Shown piece by piece: positions 59,458 to 60,812 of a DNA stretch of 60,812 nt. Source of the DNA: Dehalococcoidia bacterium (GTDB taxonomy: Bacteria; Chloroflexota; Dehalococcoidia; GIF9; AB-539-J10); assembly GCA_030615625.1 (NCBI GenBank), contig JAUWYX010000010.1:1-60812 (forward strand), in the 5' to 3' direction. The position numbers and the translations under genes are program-made. Position 1 is the first letter of the stretch. Each line of letters opens with the position of its first letter. The notes under the pieces are model-generated. The model saw nothing but the letters and a program-made list of their open reading frames with translations. It made no database searches and was not told the DNA's origin.

Positions 59458-60812
59458 CTTTTCTAAGTCGCATCTTAAGCAACGCTTAGCCTCCTGTCTC
59501 GACTTATCCTCAGAAAAGCTCAGCTCTATCTCTTTAAAGCTACCTTTCCTCTCCTGGAGAGGGAGATGAGGTGTTTCTGGCCTGAATTGTGGTTCCCAGC
59601 TTTCTTCTTCCTCTCCACTTATTTCTTCCTCAATAACGCTGGGCTTGAGGTCATACATCTCGACCCGTGAGGTATCGCCCCGGAGATATTTGTCTATGGC
59701 GATGGCCCCTCTCCGGCCAGCCGCAATAGCTTCTATAACCATGCCCGGCCCGGAGACAAAATCCCCCCCGGCAAAGACCTCGGGAATATTGGTGACCAAT
59801 CTGTTTTCATCGACCGCCAGCCTCTCCCACCGAGTACGCTCAAGAGCACTATCCGGGGGTAAAAACGACAGGTCTGGAGCCTGCCCCACAGCAGCAATGA
59901 CGGTATCCGCCGGAGCGAAAAACTCTGAGCCAGGAATGGGAATTGGGCGACGGCGTCCACCGGCATCAGGATCACCCAGCTTCATCTGGACACACTGTAA
60001 ACCGGCTATCTTCCAATCATCGCTTACTATGCGGGTGGGGCTGACGAGAAAATTAACCTGGACGCCTTCAGCCAGAGTCTCATCATACTCCACCTCAGTT
60101 ACTGGCATCTCTTCCCGCGACCGACGGTAAAAGATGCTCACTTCATCGGCACCAAGGCGAAGAGCTGTGCGAGAAGAGTCCAAGGCCACATTGCCACCGC
60201 CGATAACAGCTACCCTGTGTCCAATTTTGATAGGCTTGCCAACCTTCACATCTCTGAGAAATCTCAAACCATAGTAGAAGCCTTCAATATCCTCCAATTC
60301 TCCGGGTATGCCAATGTTCTGGCTCCTTTGCGCCCCAGCAGCGATGAAAACGGCTTCAAAGCCACTGTTTCTGATATTCTCTATGGTGAAATTTACGTTT
60401 ACTGGTGTATTGTATTTTATCTCCACTCCCCGTTTGGCGATATAATTTATCTCCTTTTCAATAACCTCCCGCGGCAAGCGAAAGTCGGGTATAGCTACCG
60501 AGAGCATGCCCCCACCTATGGGGAAGGCTTCAAAGACCGTGACAGGATAGCCCATTTGAGCCAGGAAATAGGCGCAGGACAACCCTGTAGGTCCCGCTCC
60601 TACTACAGCTACTTTTTGGCTGTGAGTCTGGGGGAAGGGTTCTGGTTCAGGTAATTCATTAACATGGTCAAAATACCAGTCGGCGGCAAAGCGCTTAAGC
60701 GCTCTGATTGCTACGGGCTCATCGAGTTCCCCCCGGCGGCATCTTCCCTCGCAGGGGTGATGACAGATGCGGCCGCAAATAGCAGGGAAGGGATTACGCT
60801 CCCTGATGGTGT
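59455..60812 (-). CDS. GltD-like NAD(P)-dependent flavoprotein, 5' truncated
   Basis: The frame is open to the window edge, giving about 452 residues without a start. The N-terminal part has the iron-sulfur ligands NPFPAICGRICHHPCEGRCR. The FAD-binding VAVVGAGPTGLSCAYFLAQM, the second dinucleotide fold HRVAVIGGGNVALDSSRTAL and the FAGGDFVSGPGMVIEAIAAG motif follow. The tail ends KRCLRCDLEK, an additional CxxC. It belongs to the glutamate synthase beta-subunit/NADPH oxidoreductase family. Its place upstream of metVF suggests that it passes electrons to MetVF rather than making glutamate (inference). Confidence 0.88.
   Translation of the reverse strand, partial: TIRERNPFPAICGRICHHPCEGRCRRGELDEPVAIRALKRFAADWYFDHVNELPEPEPFPQTHSQKVAVVGAGPTGLSCAYFLAQMGYPVTVFEAFPIGGGMLSVAIPDFRLPREVIEKEINYIAKRGVEIKYNTPVNVNFTIENIRNSGFEAVFIAAGAQRSQNIGIPGELEDIEGFYYGLRFLRDVKVGKPIKIGHRVAVIGGGNVALDSSRTALRLGADEVSIFYRRSREEMPVTEVEYDETLAEGVQVNFLVSPTRIVSDDWKIAGLQCVQMKLGDPDAGGRRRPIPIPGSEFFAPADTVIAAVGQAPDLSFLPPDSALERTRWERLAVDENRLVTNIPEVFAGGDFVSGPGMVIEAIAAGRRGAIAIDKYLRGDTSRVEMYDLKPSVIEEEISGEEEESWEPQFRPETPHLPLQERKGSFKEIELSFSEDKSRQEAKRCLRCDLEK

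Overview
The window looks like a chromosomal contig from an anaerobic bacterium of the Chloroflexota, most likely the Dehalococcoidia. This is inferred from gene content, not from a marker phylogeny. Pointers are a metV-metF pair with a GltD-like flavoprotein (the methyl branch of the Wood-Ljungdahl pathway), PlsY, a DUF169 protein, an N-terminal anti-sigma-like domain next to an ECF sigma factor, DUF4382 lipoproteins, an SBBP/CFI-box surface protein and many small zinc-ribbon membrane proteins. Housekeeping genes are intact and the gene order is a mosaic of short operons separated by accessory genes and repeats.

Layout. 1-4.7 kb: the end of a cold-shock gene, an accessory block (zinc-ribbon/PQQ-like protein, small membrane protein, transglutaminase-like protein), then comEA. 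4.8-6.3 kb: smpB, ssrA and a small insert. 6.3-9.5 kb: diacylglycerol kinase-like gene, a frameshifted degV, plsY. 9.6-13.6 kb: ECF sigma factor, anti-sigma-like proteins, DUF4382 proteins and a second transglutaminase-like protein. 13.7-15.6 kb: transposase remnant, ferredoxin, small membrane protein. 15.6-20.4 kb: speD-speE, lysS, serS. 20.5-23.6 kb: accessory genes plus yraN. 23.8-29 kb: rnhB, mnmA, tmk, a SpoIIIAA/Ycf45-like ATPase, pdxS. 29.3-34.9 kb: SBBP surface protein, methyltransferase, helical-barrel protein, rsmG. 35-38.7 kb: an AbrB-type regulator and a MacAB-like exporter with a clear promoter and operator. 38.7-43.7 kb: folE, flavin reductase, thrC, hom, a parvulin-type isomerase, tRNA-Pro. 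43.9-57.6 kb: a long accessory stretch (CocE-like protein, two metallo-beta-lactamase-fold proteins, cNMP-binding protein, FecR proteins, CHASE2-adenylate cyclase, methyltransferase, subtilase with internal DUF5648 repeats, SEC-C protein, HigA-like regulator). 57.7-60.8 kb: metF, metV and a GltD-like gene that runs off the end.

The most striking pattern is that four conserved genes (comEA, ssrA, serS and tRNA-Pro) are each intact and each followed, 0.6 to 3.6 kb downstream in their own direction, by a second copy of just their 3' end. One to three accessory genes lie in between. This is the footprint of site-specific integration at gene 3' ends, yet none of the four intervals contains a recognisable integrase. 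The tRNA-Pro copy is a perfect 41-bp repeat starting in the anticodon loop. A dispersed 46-bp repeat abuts that junction and recurs beside metF. Together these suggest a family of small, integrase-less, probably trans-mobilised cargo units.

Other notable points are a subtilase whose catalytic domain is interrupted by DUF5648 repeats between Asp and His, a CocE-family protein lacking readable catalytic residues, consensus promoters overlapped by perfect palindromes upstream of two small regulators, and an AT-rich inverted-repeat family that supplies the C-terminal tail of MnmA.
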